A stretch of DNA of 6,904 nt from DASXMX01 sp036794395 (GTDB lineage Bacteria; Planctomycetota; Phycisphaerae; Tepidisphaerales; Tepidisphaeraceae): positions 1 through 6,904 of the forward strand of contig DAIRGS010000370.1 of assembly GCA_036794395.1 (NCBI GenBank), read 5' to 3'. A program made the position numbers and the translations under genes. Shown in pieces: positions 1 through 5,058 of this stretch (within the stretch, counting starts at the first letter, position 1; every line of letters starts with the position of its first letter). The notes beneath the pieces are model-generated. The model did no database searches, was not told where the DNA came from, and saw only the letters and a program-made list of their open reading frames with translations.

Positions 1-45
1 ACTCTGCCGCCTGCCTTCCCACCATTAAAGATGGGGTTTATGTAA

Positions 46-360
46 CGCTCACGAAATACTGATTGTCTCGGAAAGCGGGGATTACGGCGCATCGCTTGTT
101 TTTGCAAGAGGTTACGTTCACCCAGGCAGCGGCAAGTTCTTCATCTGTTGATGGCGGGGCGCGATGAAAAGGAGATTACAACGGCGTTGGGCATTTGCCG
201 GTGTACGGTCCATGATCACATTAAGGCGATCTACACGGCTTTAGGGGTTAGCAGCCGGTGCGAAATGCTCGGGGGATTTCTTCAACTGCTCGCCGGGTCG
301 TTTGACTGTGCGGAGGCGGAAGCAACGGATTCGGCCCAATCGCGGCCATCCCCTAAATAG
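46..360 (+). pseudogene. LuxR-type (GerE) helix-turn-helix fragment, sensor domain missing
   Basis: The frame is open from 46 (after a TAA at 43-45) to the TAG at 358-360. From about 112 it reads like a GerE/LuxR DNA-binding domain: SPRQRQVLHLL as helix 1, EKEITTALGI as the scaffold helix, CTVHDHIKAIYTALGV as the recognition helix, then SSRCEML. In the family this domain is C-terminal and binds promoter DNA, with a receiver or ligand domain in front. Here nothing recognisable precedes it. There is no in-frame ATG or GTG before the domain; the first ATG is at 151 and a TTG lies at 148, both inside helix 1, so either start would give a domain lacking its beginning. The tail (about 20 residues after the domain) is unremarkable. 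I infer a remnant of a larger regulator rather than a working gene. The domain call is firm, the pseudogene status less so. Confidence 0.6.
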
Positions 361-364
361 GGGA

Positions 365-394
365 TTGAGTCACGTCTCGCGAACATGTTATAAT
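365..394 (+). promoter_or_regulatory. Candidate sigma70-type promoter
   Basis: TTGAGT (365-370) and a perfect TATAAT (389-394) are separated by 18 bp. The pair starts just after the stop of the LuxR-type fragment and points toward the repeat array. The only start codon soon after it, ATG at 405, opens an 11-codon frame, so the promoter may drive a non-coding transcript or be a relic. It is sequence resemblance only, and planctomycete promoters are poorly characterised. Confidence 0.4.
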
Positions 395-525
395 TTCGCC
401 TTGGCATGAATGAATCGAGTTTGCGGATGATCGGGTTTTGATTGATGTCGCGCCGGCTTCGGTCCTTGAGGCGGTTGCGTCTCCAAGACTGGACGGCAGG
501 TCGTGACGGTGAAACGTGATGCAAC

Positions 526-668
526 CTGGTTGAATTGGTGGATGTCACCTTTTCAGTTTTTGTCACCTTTTCAGTTTTCTGGTTGAATTGGTGGATGTCA
601 CCTTTTCAGTTTTGGATGTCACCTTTTCAGTTTTTGTCACCTTTTCAGTTTTTCACCTTTTCAGTTTT
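526..668. repeat. Tandem array of a CACCTTTTCAGTTTT core
   Basis: The 15-bp core CACCTTTTCAGTTTT occurs six times without mismatch, starting at 546, 564, 599, 620, 638 and 654 (spacings 18, 35, 21, 18 and 16 bp). Two copies lie inside an exact 35-bp direct repeat at 526-560 and 579-613 that begins CTGGTTGAATTGG. A degenerate copy of the GGTGGATGTCACC part lies at 705-724 with two mismatches. Copies of GGTGGATGTCACC can themselves fold (GGTG/CACC arms). The uneven spacing and lack of unique spacers exclude CRISPR. Ends of IS21-family elements carry multiple transposase-binding repeats, so an IS end is one possibility, but no transposase of that family is visible here. Confidence 0.85.
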
Positions 669-759
669 CAGGACGGGTTGGGGTCGATCCAGATCATTCG
701 AAAAGGTGGATGTCGCCTTTGCAGCGTCTTGCTTGAGAGGCTCAGCCAAACCCGTCCTG
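669..759. repeat. 91-bp segment bounded by 11-bp perfect inverted repeats
   Basis: CAGGACGGGTT at 669-679 is the exact reverse complement of AACCCGTCCTG at 749-759, and pairing continues for two more bases after one mismatch. The left arm begins at the base after the last core of the tandem array. The interior holds a degenerate copy of the array unit (705-724) and no convincing reading frame. It may be a very short MITE-like insertion, or a structured RNA or DNA end of an element. No target duplication is evident. Confidence 0.55.
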
Positions 760-770
760 CGCCCGTTGTA

Positions 771-830
771 GTCGGTAGGAGACCACGAGTTTCTGCGAAC
801 AAGCGAGTTTCTCAAGTGAGGTTTGCCGAC
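771..830. repeat. 60-bp segment with short inverted ends and a 9-bp direct repeat
   Basis: The stretch starts with GTCGG and ends with CCGAC, directly abutting the stop codon of the minus-strand transposase-like fragment at 831. Inside, CGAGTTTCT is repeated at 786-794 and 804-812, exactly 18 bp apart. It may be the remaining end of a mobile element, or the scar of the deletion that removed the rest of the transposase. The short repeats could also be chance. Confidence 0.3.
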
Positions 831-1046
831 CTAGTTTTTTTGCGCCCCTTCGTGGGACGCCGCCGCGGTCTGGAGCATCTTTCGCAGATGCTCGAACCCT
901 TTGTCGTGCAACACCGACTCGACACAGGCCATCCCCTGCCCGTGCGGGGCCGTTTTGACCGCGTCCAACAAACTCCGCATCGTCAACACCGCCGACTCGG
1001 CCGCCAACAGTTCCTCCGCCGATAACTTCTCGAAATCCAATGCCAT
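831..1046 (-). pseudogene. N-terminal fragment of a transposase, probably ISKra4-like
   Basis: This 71-aa frame starts with MALDFEKLSAEELLAAESAV, followed by an APHGQGMACVE motif (about residues 33-43), a GFEHLRKML helix and the end SHEGAQKN. I recall this kind of acidic helical start from planctomycete transposases of the ISKra4 family, where a zinc-ribbon and catalytic part normally follow; I could not check this by search. The start is supported by AAGGA seven bases before the ATG. The reading frame ends in CAA AAA AAC TAG, which contains the -1 slippery heptamer A-AAA-AAC. Continuing in the -1 frame gives only about 30 residues without transposase motifs before TGA, so the catalytic part is missing. 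I treat it as a 5' remnant; an independent small protein is the alternative. Confidence 0.5.
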
Positions 1047-1054
1047 TTGATCAT

Positions 1055-1073
1055 CCTTGATTAGAGATCAAGG
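1055..1073 (-). promoter_or_regulatory. Hairpin covering the ribosome-binding site of the transposase-like fragment
   Basis: CCTTGAT and ATCAAGG form a perfect 7-bp stem with a 5-base loop. Read on the minus strand, the 3' arm contains AAGG, part of the AAGGA Shine-Dalgarno sequence of the gene starting at 1046. Such a hairpin would hide the site. Insertion sequences often use this to block translation from transcripts that enter from outside; that role here is inference. Confidence 0.4.
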
Positions 1074-1110
1074 AATTATGCCAAATTCGCCACAATCGCG
1101 CGCTACACCC

Positions 1111-1142
1111 CGCCCGGATCGATTTCGATCCGGGCGTTTTTT
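1111..1142 (+). terminator. Strong rho-independent terminator
   Basis: CGCCCGGATCGA (1111-1122) and TCGATCCGGGCG (1125-1136) form a perfect 12-bp GC-rich stem around two bases, followed at once by six T. It would stop plus-strand transcription coming from the repeat and transposon debris, just before the DUF104/PIN operon. No plus-strand gene clearly ends here, so the gene it once served may be lost, or it insulates the toxin-antitoxin operon. Confidence 0.8.
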
Positions 1143-1166
1143 AATTGCGTGATTTCCGCTTACAAT
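1138..1166 (+). promoter_or_regulatory. Weak promoter candidate for the DUF104/PIN operon
   Basis: TACAAT at 1161-1166 is a reasonable -10 box, 23 bases before the antitoxin ATG. The matching -35 position (1138-1143, 17-bp spacing) is only TTTTTA and lies in the T-run of the terminator. A similar TTAAAAT lies at 1900-1906 before the decayed antitoxin copy, which slightly supports the -10 element. Confidence 0.3.
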
Positions 1167-1189
1167 CGCTCAGACCCGAGGTGCCTGCC

Positions 1190-1417
1190 ATGACACAAAA
1201 GACAATTGAGGCGATCTTCAGTGGCGGCGTACTACGTCCCATGTCCGAACTCGAAGGAATTGAAGAGAATCAGCGCGTTCTGGTGACCGTGACCGCCGCC
1301 CCCGCTCCAAGCCCTTTGGCCGGCTGGACAGGCGGTCTGTCCGACGAGGATGCCCGGGAAATCTCCCGTGCGATCGACGCGGAATTCGAGAAGGTTGATC
1401 CGGATGAATGGAAATAG
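1190..1417 (+). CDS. DUF104 (AF2212-type) antitoxin, VapB-like
   Basis: This 75-aa protein matches the DUF104/AF2212-like antitoxin family: a short beta-strand N-terminus (TIEAIFSGGVLRPMSEL), the typical ENQRVLVTV strand (about residues 27-35), then a Pro/Ala linker and an acidic C-terminal helix (LAGWTGGLSDEDAREISRAI, about 43-62) expected to bind and block the partner PIN toxin. I chose ATG 1190 because GAGGTG lies about seven bases upstream and the family motif starts directly after it; the frame opens further upstream but with no family match. The C-terminus overlaps the start of the toxin gene by 14 bases, typical of co-translated antitoxin-toxin pairs. Antitoxins of this type usually repress their own operon with the toxin, but no clear operator palindrome is visible here. 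Confidence 0.85.
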   Translation: MTQKTIEAIFSGGVLRPMSELEGIEENQRVLVTVTAAPAPSPLAGWTGGLSDEDAREISRAIDAEFEKVDPDEWK

Positions 1418-1796
1418 CATCGCGCTCGATACAAACGTTGCGGTGCAGGTGTTGAACGACGTCGCCGCAACTATCGCTTTTCTCAACGACTACTCGGAAC
1501 TGTGTCTTCCCGTCCCCGTGATTGGTGAGCTTCGATTTGGGGCGATGAACTCAGCTCGCTCCGTTGAAAACCTCGCAAAGATTGACAAACTGCTGGTCCG
1601 CTGCAGGCCCGTTAACGCCGACGTTGCAACCGCCGAAACGTACGCCACTGTGCGGTTCGAACTCAAGCGACGCGGAACTCCTATTCCCGAAAACGACATC
1701 TGGATCGCGGCAATTTGCGTTCAGCATAGCTTGCCCATTGCCACGCTCGACCAGCATTTTTCCAAGGTCCCAACCCTGCAAATCCGGCGGCCATAA
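1404..1796 (+). CDS. PIN-domain toxin, VapC-like ribonuclease
   Basis: A 130-aa PIN domain of normal VapC length. The acidic metal-binding residues are all present: D9 in ALDTN, E42 in VIGELRFGA, D98 in ENDIWIAA and D116 in TLDQHF. PIN toxins cleave RNA (often tRNA or rRNA) with Mg2+ or Mn2+ and are held inactive by the antitoxin, here the DUF104 protein encoded just upstream. ATG 1404 places ALDTN near the N-terminus, as usual, and overlaps the antitoxin end by 14 bases; an upstream in-frame ATG at 1350 would add 18 residues inside the antitoxin gene and is unlikely. Because all catalytic residues are conserved and the frame is full length, the module looks functional. The RNA target cannot be read from the sequence. 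Confidence 0.88.
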   Translation: MNGNSIALDTNVAVQVLNDVAATIAFLNDYSELCLPVPVIGELRFGAMNSARSVENLAKIDKLLVRCRPVNADVATAETYATVRFELKRRGTPIPENDIWIAAICVQHSLPIATLDQHFSKVPTLQIRRP

Positions 1797-1933
1797 ATCG
1801 GCGCCACGGATAAATGTAGATGAGCCTGGCGAATGGACGGGGATTCCGAAGCCATCATAGCTGCGGTTCGGCGTTTTCTCTGATCGCCTCTGACGAGTTA
1901 AAATGATCGGCGCGCGGTGGGGACGCATTGCAA

Positions 1934-2165
1934 ATGGCATTTGAGGGAATTTCTTCGGACGACGCTCCGCCCTTTCACGGCATCCAACGGGCCTCAAGAG
2001 AACCAGTGAATCGCCGCGACGCTCGATGCACCACCCGCGGGCGATCTTCTGGCTGGGTGGATCGGCGACTTGCCGGATGCCGGCGCTCATGACATGATCC
2101 GCTGCATCGAGTTCCGGGTTAGCGACTGTCCGTATCTGGGACGTGCGAGATATGGGTTCAAATAG
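1934..2165 (+). pseudogene. Decayed second DUF104 antitoxin
   Basis: Read in frame with the TAG at 2163-2165, this stretch resembles the intact antitoxin at 1190-1417. LRPFTASNGPQENQ (1965-2006) matches LRPMSELEGIEENQ, and LAGWIGDLPDAGAHDMIRCI matches LAGWTGGLSDEDAREISRAI. Between them a TGA at 2007-2009 replaces the codon for Arg (CGC in the intact copy). The first dozen residues fit better in the frame of ATG 1934 (TTTGAGGGAATT resembling ATTGAGGCGATC), which implies a further frameshift near 1965. The C-terminal 15 residues are unlike the paralogue. No PIN toxin follows; the next gene is the DUF4258 protein, whose ribosome-binding site overlaps the stop codon. I infer an old VapB-like gene that lost its toxin and is decaying. 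The similarity is from manual alignment. Confidence 0.55.
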
Positions 2166-2178
2166 AGGGCCGTGACGA

Positions 2179-2490
2179 TTGGCATTGATCGACGAGATCC
2201 GAGCGGAGTTTTCTCGCGGCAATTTCGAATTCTCGCGCCATGCCCTCGATCAATCGATCCGCCGACGAATTACCATTGCGGAGGTAATTCAATGCATCGC
2301 CGCCGGCGCGGTCATCGAAGACTATCCGAATGACAAGTATGGCCCCAGCTGCCTGATTTTCGGCTCGACCCTTGCAACTCGCCCGTTGCACCTTCAGTGC
2401 AGCCACCCGTCGCGTCCCATCATTAAAGTCATTACAATATACGAGCCGGACCCCGATCAATGGATCGATTTCCGCACGAGGAAGCCATGA
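2179..2490 (+). CDS. DUF4258 protein, putative toxin of a YgiT-paired module
   Basis: A 103-aa protein with DUF4258 features: FSRHALDQSIRRRITIAEVI (about 18-37), then AGAVIEDYPNDKYGPSCLIFG (about 42-62), RPLHLQCS (68-75) and the end VITIYEPDPDQWIDFRTRK (84-102). The family is often encoded next to a YgiT-like protein, and the pair is considered toxin-antitoxin-like; the biochemical activity is uncertain. I chose TTG 2179 because AGAGGG (2164-2169) lies at suitable distance and an in-frame TGA at 2173 rules out longer forms; a second TTG at 2185 would also be possible. The gene overlaps the next by four bases (ATGA). Residue H21 is the conserved histidine expected in the HA helix. Family call firm, function inferred. 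Confidence 0.8.
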   Translation: MALIDEIRAEFSRGNFEFSRHALDQSIRRRITIAEVIQCIAAGAVIEDYPNDKYGPSCLIFGSTLATRPLHLQCSHPSRPIIKVITIYEPDPDQWIDFRTRKP

Positions 2491-2714
2491 ATTCACAGCC
2501 CCCATCCGAGACTATGCGGGAAGCGCTTGTCACCTATACCGCGGAAATTGAAGGCCGCATCATCGTGATTGAGCATGTGCCGGCGCGGGTTTGCCTCGAA
2601 ACCGGCGAGCAGACCTTTTCTCCCGAGACGGTCGATCGAATTCACGCGATTATCCGCGGTGAGCGCCCGCCGGCACGAACCGTTCTCATTCCCATCTACG
2701 AATTCGCGGCATGA
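2487..2714 (+). CDS. YgiT-like partner of DUF4258, zinc cysteines mostly lost
   Basis: A 75-aa protein whose core (GRIIVIEHVPARVCLETGEQ, then FSPETVDRIHAII and a conserved end PIYEFA) matches the YgiT-type family paired with DUF4258. Usual members carry two CxxC pairs that bind zinc. Here the N-terminal CxxC is absent and only one cysteine remains at VCLETGE, so zinc binding is unlikely. No helix-turn-helix domain is attached, unlike MqsA. ATG 2487 overlaps the DUF4258 stop (ATGA) and has GAGGAAG just before it; ATG 2460 would add nine residues inside the DUF4258 gene. The end overlaps the permease start in the same ATGA way. By family logic it would be the antitoxin of the pair. Confidence 0.7.
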   Translation: MNSQPPSETMREALVTYTAEIEGRIIVIEHVPARVCLETGEQTFSPETVDRIHAIIRGERPPARTVLIPIYEFAA

Positions 2715-4432
2715 AAGGCGCGCACGCCCAACTGTCCTTTCGACACCCGCGCATCGACCGCTCCGCCGTCCTCACCAGCCTTCCCGCGATCGTCATCGTC
2801 GCCATATGCAGTGGTCTACCGTTGCTCTGGCTCGCCGGCGCAATCCTCTTTGCCTCCCCGGCCGTGCGCGCCGAGCTTCATCTCAATTCCTTCCGCCTCC
2901 AACTGCTGCTTCGCACTTTCGCCTACAACGGCCTCGCAGCCATATTCGCTACCTTGATGGGCCTCCCCGCCGCCTTCGTCCTCGGCCGCGGTCGGGGAAT
3001 TTTCACCCGGCTAATGTGGGTCATCCTCCCTGCCGCGTTGCTCATGCCCTCCCTCTCCTACGCGTACGGCTGGTCGCAATTTGCCCGCATCCTCCGAATC
3101 TTCCTGACTGATCACTTTGGAATCGACTTCGTCCAGCGATTCGGCCTCACCTTCATCCCCGCCGGCCCCGCAGATACGTTCCGCTGCATCTGGTCCCTGG
3201 CCGGCTGGCTGTGGGCTGTCCCCGCCGGCCTGATCGGTCTCTCCCTTCGCGGCCTCGATTCATCCGTGCAGCAACAGGCTCTGCTCGACGGCGCAATGCT
3301 CCGCGTCACCCTGCGCCAACTCCTCCCCGCCATCACCGCCTCCCTCGCCGTCGTAACGATCATCGCTACCCAGGAATTCGCCGTCTACGAACCCACCGGC
3401 ATCAGCGTCGTCGCAACCGAAGTCCGCATGGTTTTCGACACCGGTGCCGTCAGCTCCCCCGACAACCCCATCGCCGGCCCAGTACTTCAGGGCCTAGGCA
3501 CCAAATCCCCCGATCAACCCGCCCGCGCCGCCGCAGCCGTCACAGTCGCAATGCCGCTCGTCGCCATCACCTTCCTGCTCGCCCTGGTCGTCACCTTCTT
3601 CATCTCGCGTGCCGAACCCGGCGGCTCTGTTACCGTCGCCGCATGGCCCCAAATTTTAAATGCCACGTGGAAATCCAAAGCCGCAACCCTCCTCTTTCTC
3701 ACCCTTAACCTCGGCGTCCCAATCTGGGCCCTGGTCGTCTCCCTCCGTGAGCTCCCCGAGCTGGGCGCCATCGGCGTAATTCACAAAATGTGGGGAAGCT
3801 TCGAGCCCCAGATCATCGGCGCAATCCTCGTCGCCGCCCTCACCGCGGTCCTTGCCACGATCGCCGGCTTCTCAAGCTCCGCACGGCGCATGAGAGCCCT
3901 TCTTTTCCTCACCGCCTCCACCTTCCTGATCGGTGGCCAACTCCTCGCCATCGCCGACATCCGTATCTACAACCGTCCCGGCCTGTTCTGGGTATATGAT
4001 TACTTCCCCGCGCCCGTATTGGCCTACGTCGGCCGCTTCGGCTGGCTCGCCCTCGCCGCCAGCGCCGCAACCTGGACAAAACCCTGGCGCGAAATCCGCG
4101 AGATGGCTTCGGTCGACGGCGCTTCCACTTTCCAGCTGGCCCTCCGCGTCATCTGGCCCCTCGCCTGGCCCATGCTCCTGGCCGGGGGACTCATCGTCGG
4201 CGCACTCTCAATGACCGAAGTCCCCGCCACCGTCCTGCTCTTCCCACAAAACCCTCAAGTCCTCACCCCCACCCTCATGACCTGGGTCCACATGGCCCAC
4301 TACGACGCGATGATCGAAGCCTCTCTCCTGATGATGGCCGTCGTCCTCCTCCCCGCCATTGCCGCTGTACTCCTGACTGCCCTCGCGCTCCGCATCGCCC
4401 AACGCTTCCCCACCACCCGCTCCCAGGCATAG
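2711..4432 (+). CDS. ABC transporter permease, two-domain Fe(III)/ThiP-type
   Basis: A 573-aa inner-membrane permease with about twelve hydrophobic segments and two BPD_transp_1 halves. Each half carries an EAA-type loop for docking the ATPase: QQALLDGAMLRVTLRQLLP (about 188-206) and EIREMASVDGASTFQLALRV (461-480). The stretch TQEFAVYEPTGISVVATEV (220-238) resembles the conserved segment of Fe(III) transport permeases (FbpB/AfuB); ThiP and putrescine types share the architecture, so the substrate is not certain. The first half ends with a loop rich in Pro and Gly (248-270). ATG 2711 overlaps the stop of the YgiT-like gene. No substrate-binding protein or ATPase lies in the window, and the downstream side is repeats, so its partners are elsewhere or were separated. 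Codon use (many CTC, CCC, GCC) differs from the toxin-antitoxin genes upstream, suggesting different histories. Confidence 0.88.
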   Translation: MKGAHAQLSFRHPRIDRSAVLTSLPAIVIVAICSGLPLLWLAGAILFASPAVRAELHLNSFRLQLLLRTFAYNGLAAIFATLMGLPAAFVLGRGRGIFTRLMWVILPAALLMPSLSYAYGWSQFARILRIFLTDHFGIDFVQRFGLTFIPAGPADTFRCIWSLAGWLWAVPAGLIGLSLRGLDSSVQQQALLDGAMLRVTLRQLLPAITASLAVVTIIATQEFAVYEPTGISVVATEVRMVFDTGAVSSPDNPIAGPVLQGLGTKSPDQPARAAAAVTVAMPLVAITFLLALVVTFFISRAEPGGSVTVAAWPQILNATWKSKAATLLFLTLNLGVPIWALVVSLRELPELGAIGVIHKMWGSFEPQIIGAILVAALTAVLATIAGFSSSARRMRALLFLTASTFLIGGQLLAIADIRIYNRPGLFWVYDYFPAPVLAYVGRFGWLALAASAATWTKPWREIREMASVDGASTFQLALRVIWPLAWPMLLAGGLIVGALSMTEVPATVLLFPQNPQVLTPTLMTWVHMAHYDAMIEASLLMMAVVLLPAIAAVLLTALALRIAQRFPTTRSQA

Positions 4433-4488
4433 CTGATTGTCAATGCACCCCAGCCAGACAGAACGCATGGCCAACGCATATTGCATGA

Positions 4489-4538
4489 GGGTCAACTCTT
4501 GACATTTGACATTCATGTCAAATGTCAAGAGTTGACCC
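4489..4538. repeat. Perfect 24-bp-arm palindrome, copy 1
   Basis: The arms at 4489-4512 and 4515-4538 are perfect reverse complements, beginning GGGTCAACTCTTGACA and separated by only two bases. Both DNA strands could extrude a cruciform, and a transcript would form a long hairpin. There is no T-run after it, so it is not a standard terminator. A near copy lies at 4778-4827 in a similar sequence context (ACGCAT upstream, GAGTTGACCCCAT downstream), pointing to a dispersed repeat family of REP or MITE type. Some such repeats are mobilised by IS200-like RAYT transposases; none is encoded here. Confidence 0.9.
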
Positions 4539-4591
4539 CATTATTTTGCCGACCCCATGATTTTGCCAAGAGTTGACCCCATGATTTTGCC
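4536..4591 (+). repeat. Three direct CCCCATGATTTTGCC repeats
   Basis: Copies lie at 4536-4550 (one base different, CCCCATTATTTTGCC), 4553-4567 and 4577-4591. The first is joined to the right end of the palindrome, and the third is preceded by CAAGAGTTGACC, the sequence of the palindrome's right arm. The set therefore looks like partial, stepwise duplication of the end of the palindromic element. The third copy provides the ATG of the short frame at 4581. Confidence 0.85.
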
Positions 4592-4670
4592 GCTGCTTGA
4601 CAAAATCAACGAGGATCCCGCAGCCTACTTCGCGTCGCTCGTGCGACAGCGCAGCGTGCCGGCAGCGTAG
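4581..4670 (+). pseudogene. Short 29-aa frame beginning in a repeat, possible gene end
   Basis: The ATG comes from the third CCCCATGATTTT repeat. The frame gives MILPLLDKINEDPAAYF, continues ASLVRQRSVPAA and stops at TAG 4668. After the repeat-derived first residues the sequence has a coding feel (charged helix DKINEDPAAYF), so it may be the C-terminal end of a gene whose front was replaced by the repeat. I do not recognise the family, there is no ribosome-binding site, and chance is a fair alternative. Confidence 0.25.
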
Positions 4671-4777
4671 GAGAGGTTATCCGGTCGTTTGACGATCGCA
4701 ATCAGCCACCATGTCTCGCGAAAAGGGCAACGCGCTCGAATGCGTGCGCCGGGAGCATAAAATTGACGCATGCAGGA
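4671..4777. other. Spacer between the two palindromes, no recognised gene
   Basis: Apart from a 26-codon frame from ATG 4711 (MSREKGNALECVRREHKIDA, running into the second palindrome) I see nothing recognisable. Together with the preceding bases it is the interior of a 289-bp unit bounded by the two direct copies of the palindrome (4489 and 4778). Confidence 0.4.
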
Positions 4778-4827
4778 GGGTCAACTCTTGACAATTGACA
4801 TTCCTGTCAAATGTCAAGAGTTGACCC
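4778..4827. repeat. Palindrome copy 2, 23-bp arms with one mismatch
   Basis: Arms at 4778-4800 and 4805-4827 around TTCC. Compared with copy 1 there are two substitutions: ACAATTG for ACATTTG in the left arm, which creates the only stem mismatch, and CTGTC for ATGTC at the tip. The same flanking bases recur on both sides, so the two are duplicates in the same orientation. Confidence 0.88.
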
Positions 4828-4888
4828 CATGATTTTGATTTTACGATTTTGACCCCATGATTTTACTATGATTTCCCCATGATTTTAC
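4825..4888 (+). repeat. Three further CCCCATGATTTT repeats
   Basis: Copies lie at 4825-4836, 4853-4864 and 4875-4886, the last two continuing as TTAC. The first directly adjoins the second palindrome, mirroring the arrangement at 4536-4591. The last copy supplies the ATG (4879) of the zinc-ribbon frame, so the repeat block ends exactly at or within the host-gene remnant. Confidence 0.85.
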
Positions 4889-5046
4889 TTGTTCTTCCTC
4901 TACTTTGGACATATCAGCAAATCCGTCGTGCTCGCGGACGAACGGAAAGCGTCTGCCCCACCTGCCGATACAACCTCACCGCCAACACCAGCGGCGTATG
5001 CCCTGAGTGTGGTACGGCGGTGGCCGGGGAAATGGCAAACGTGTGA
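4879..5046 (+). pseudogene. Zinc-ribbon tail of a planctomycete membrane protein, truncated by repeats
   Basis: This 55-aa frame has a short hydrophobic start (ILLVLPLLW), a basic stretch (RRARGR) and a zinc ribbon with CPTC (about 26-29) and CPEC (about 41-44), separated by RYNLTANTSGV. The tail with YNLT and SGVCPECGT is typical of many planctomycete membrane proteins, where it follows a full transmembrane segment or larger domain. Here the membrane segment is only about ten residues and the ATG lies inside the CCCCATGATTTT repeat, with no ribosome-binding site, and a TGA at 4858 closes the frame upstream. I infer that repeat insertion removed the N-terminal part. Whether the remaining frame is expressed is unknown. 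The four cysteines that would bind zinc are intact. Confidence 0.6.
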
Positions 5047-5058
5047 CCGTGATTCCCG

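Noticed and set aside
148..360. Taking TTG 148 as the start of a complete small regulator
   Set aside because: It would begin inside helix 1 of the helix-turn-helix domain, leaving out conserved residues that are clearly encoded just upstream.
526..668. CRISPR array
   Set aside because: The repeated unit is only 15 bp, the intervals are 1 to 20 bp and are themselves repeated, and no cas gene is present.
588..1025. 145-codon plus-strand frame through the repeat array
   Set aside because: Its first part is the translation of tandem repeats and its second part is antisense to the transposase-like fragment, with a high content of Arg and His.
1551..2222. Long open frame of 223 codons on the minus strand
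   Set aside because: It lies opposite the PIN toxin and the antitoxin remnant, has no family motifs, is rich in Arg, Pro and Ser, and the plus-strand PIN domain is unmistakable.
4489..4545. Palindrome 1 as terminator of the permease gene
   Set aside because: The stem is much longer than usual and is followed by CCATTATTTT rather than a T-run; the repeated copy further on shows it is a dispersed repeat.
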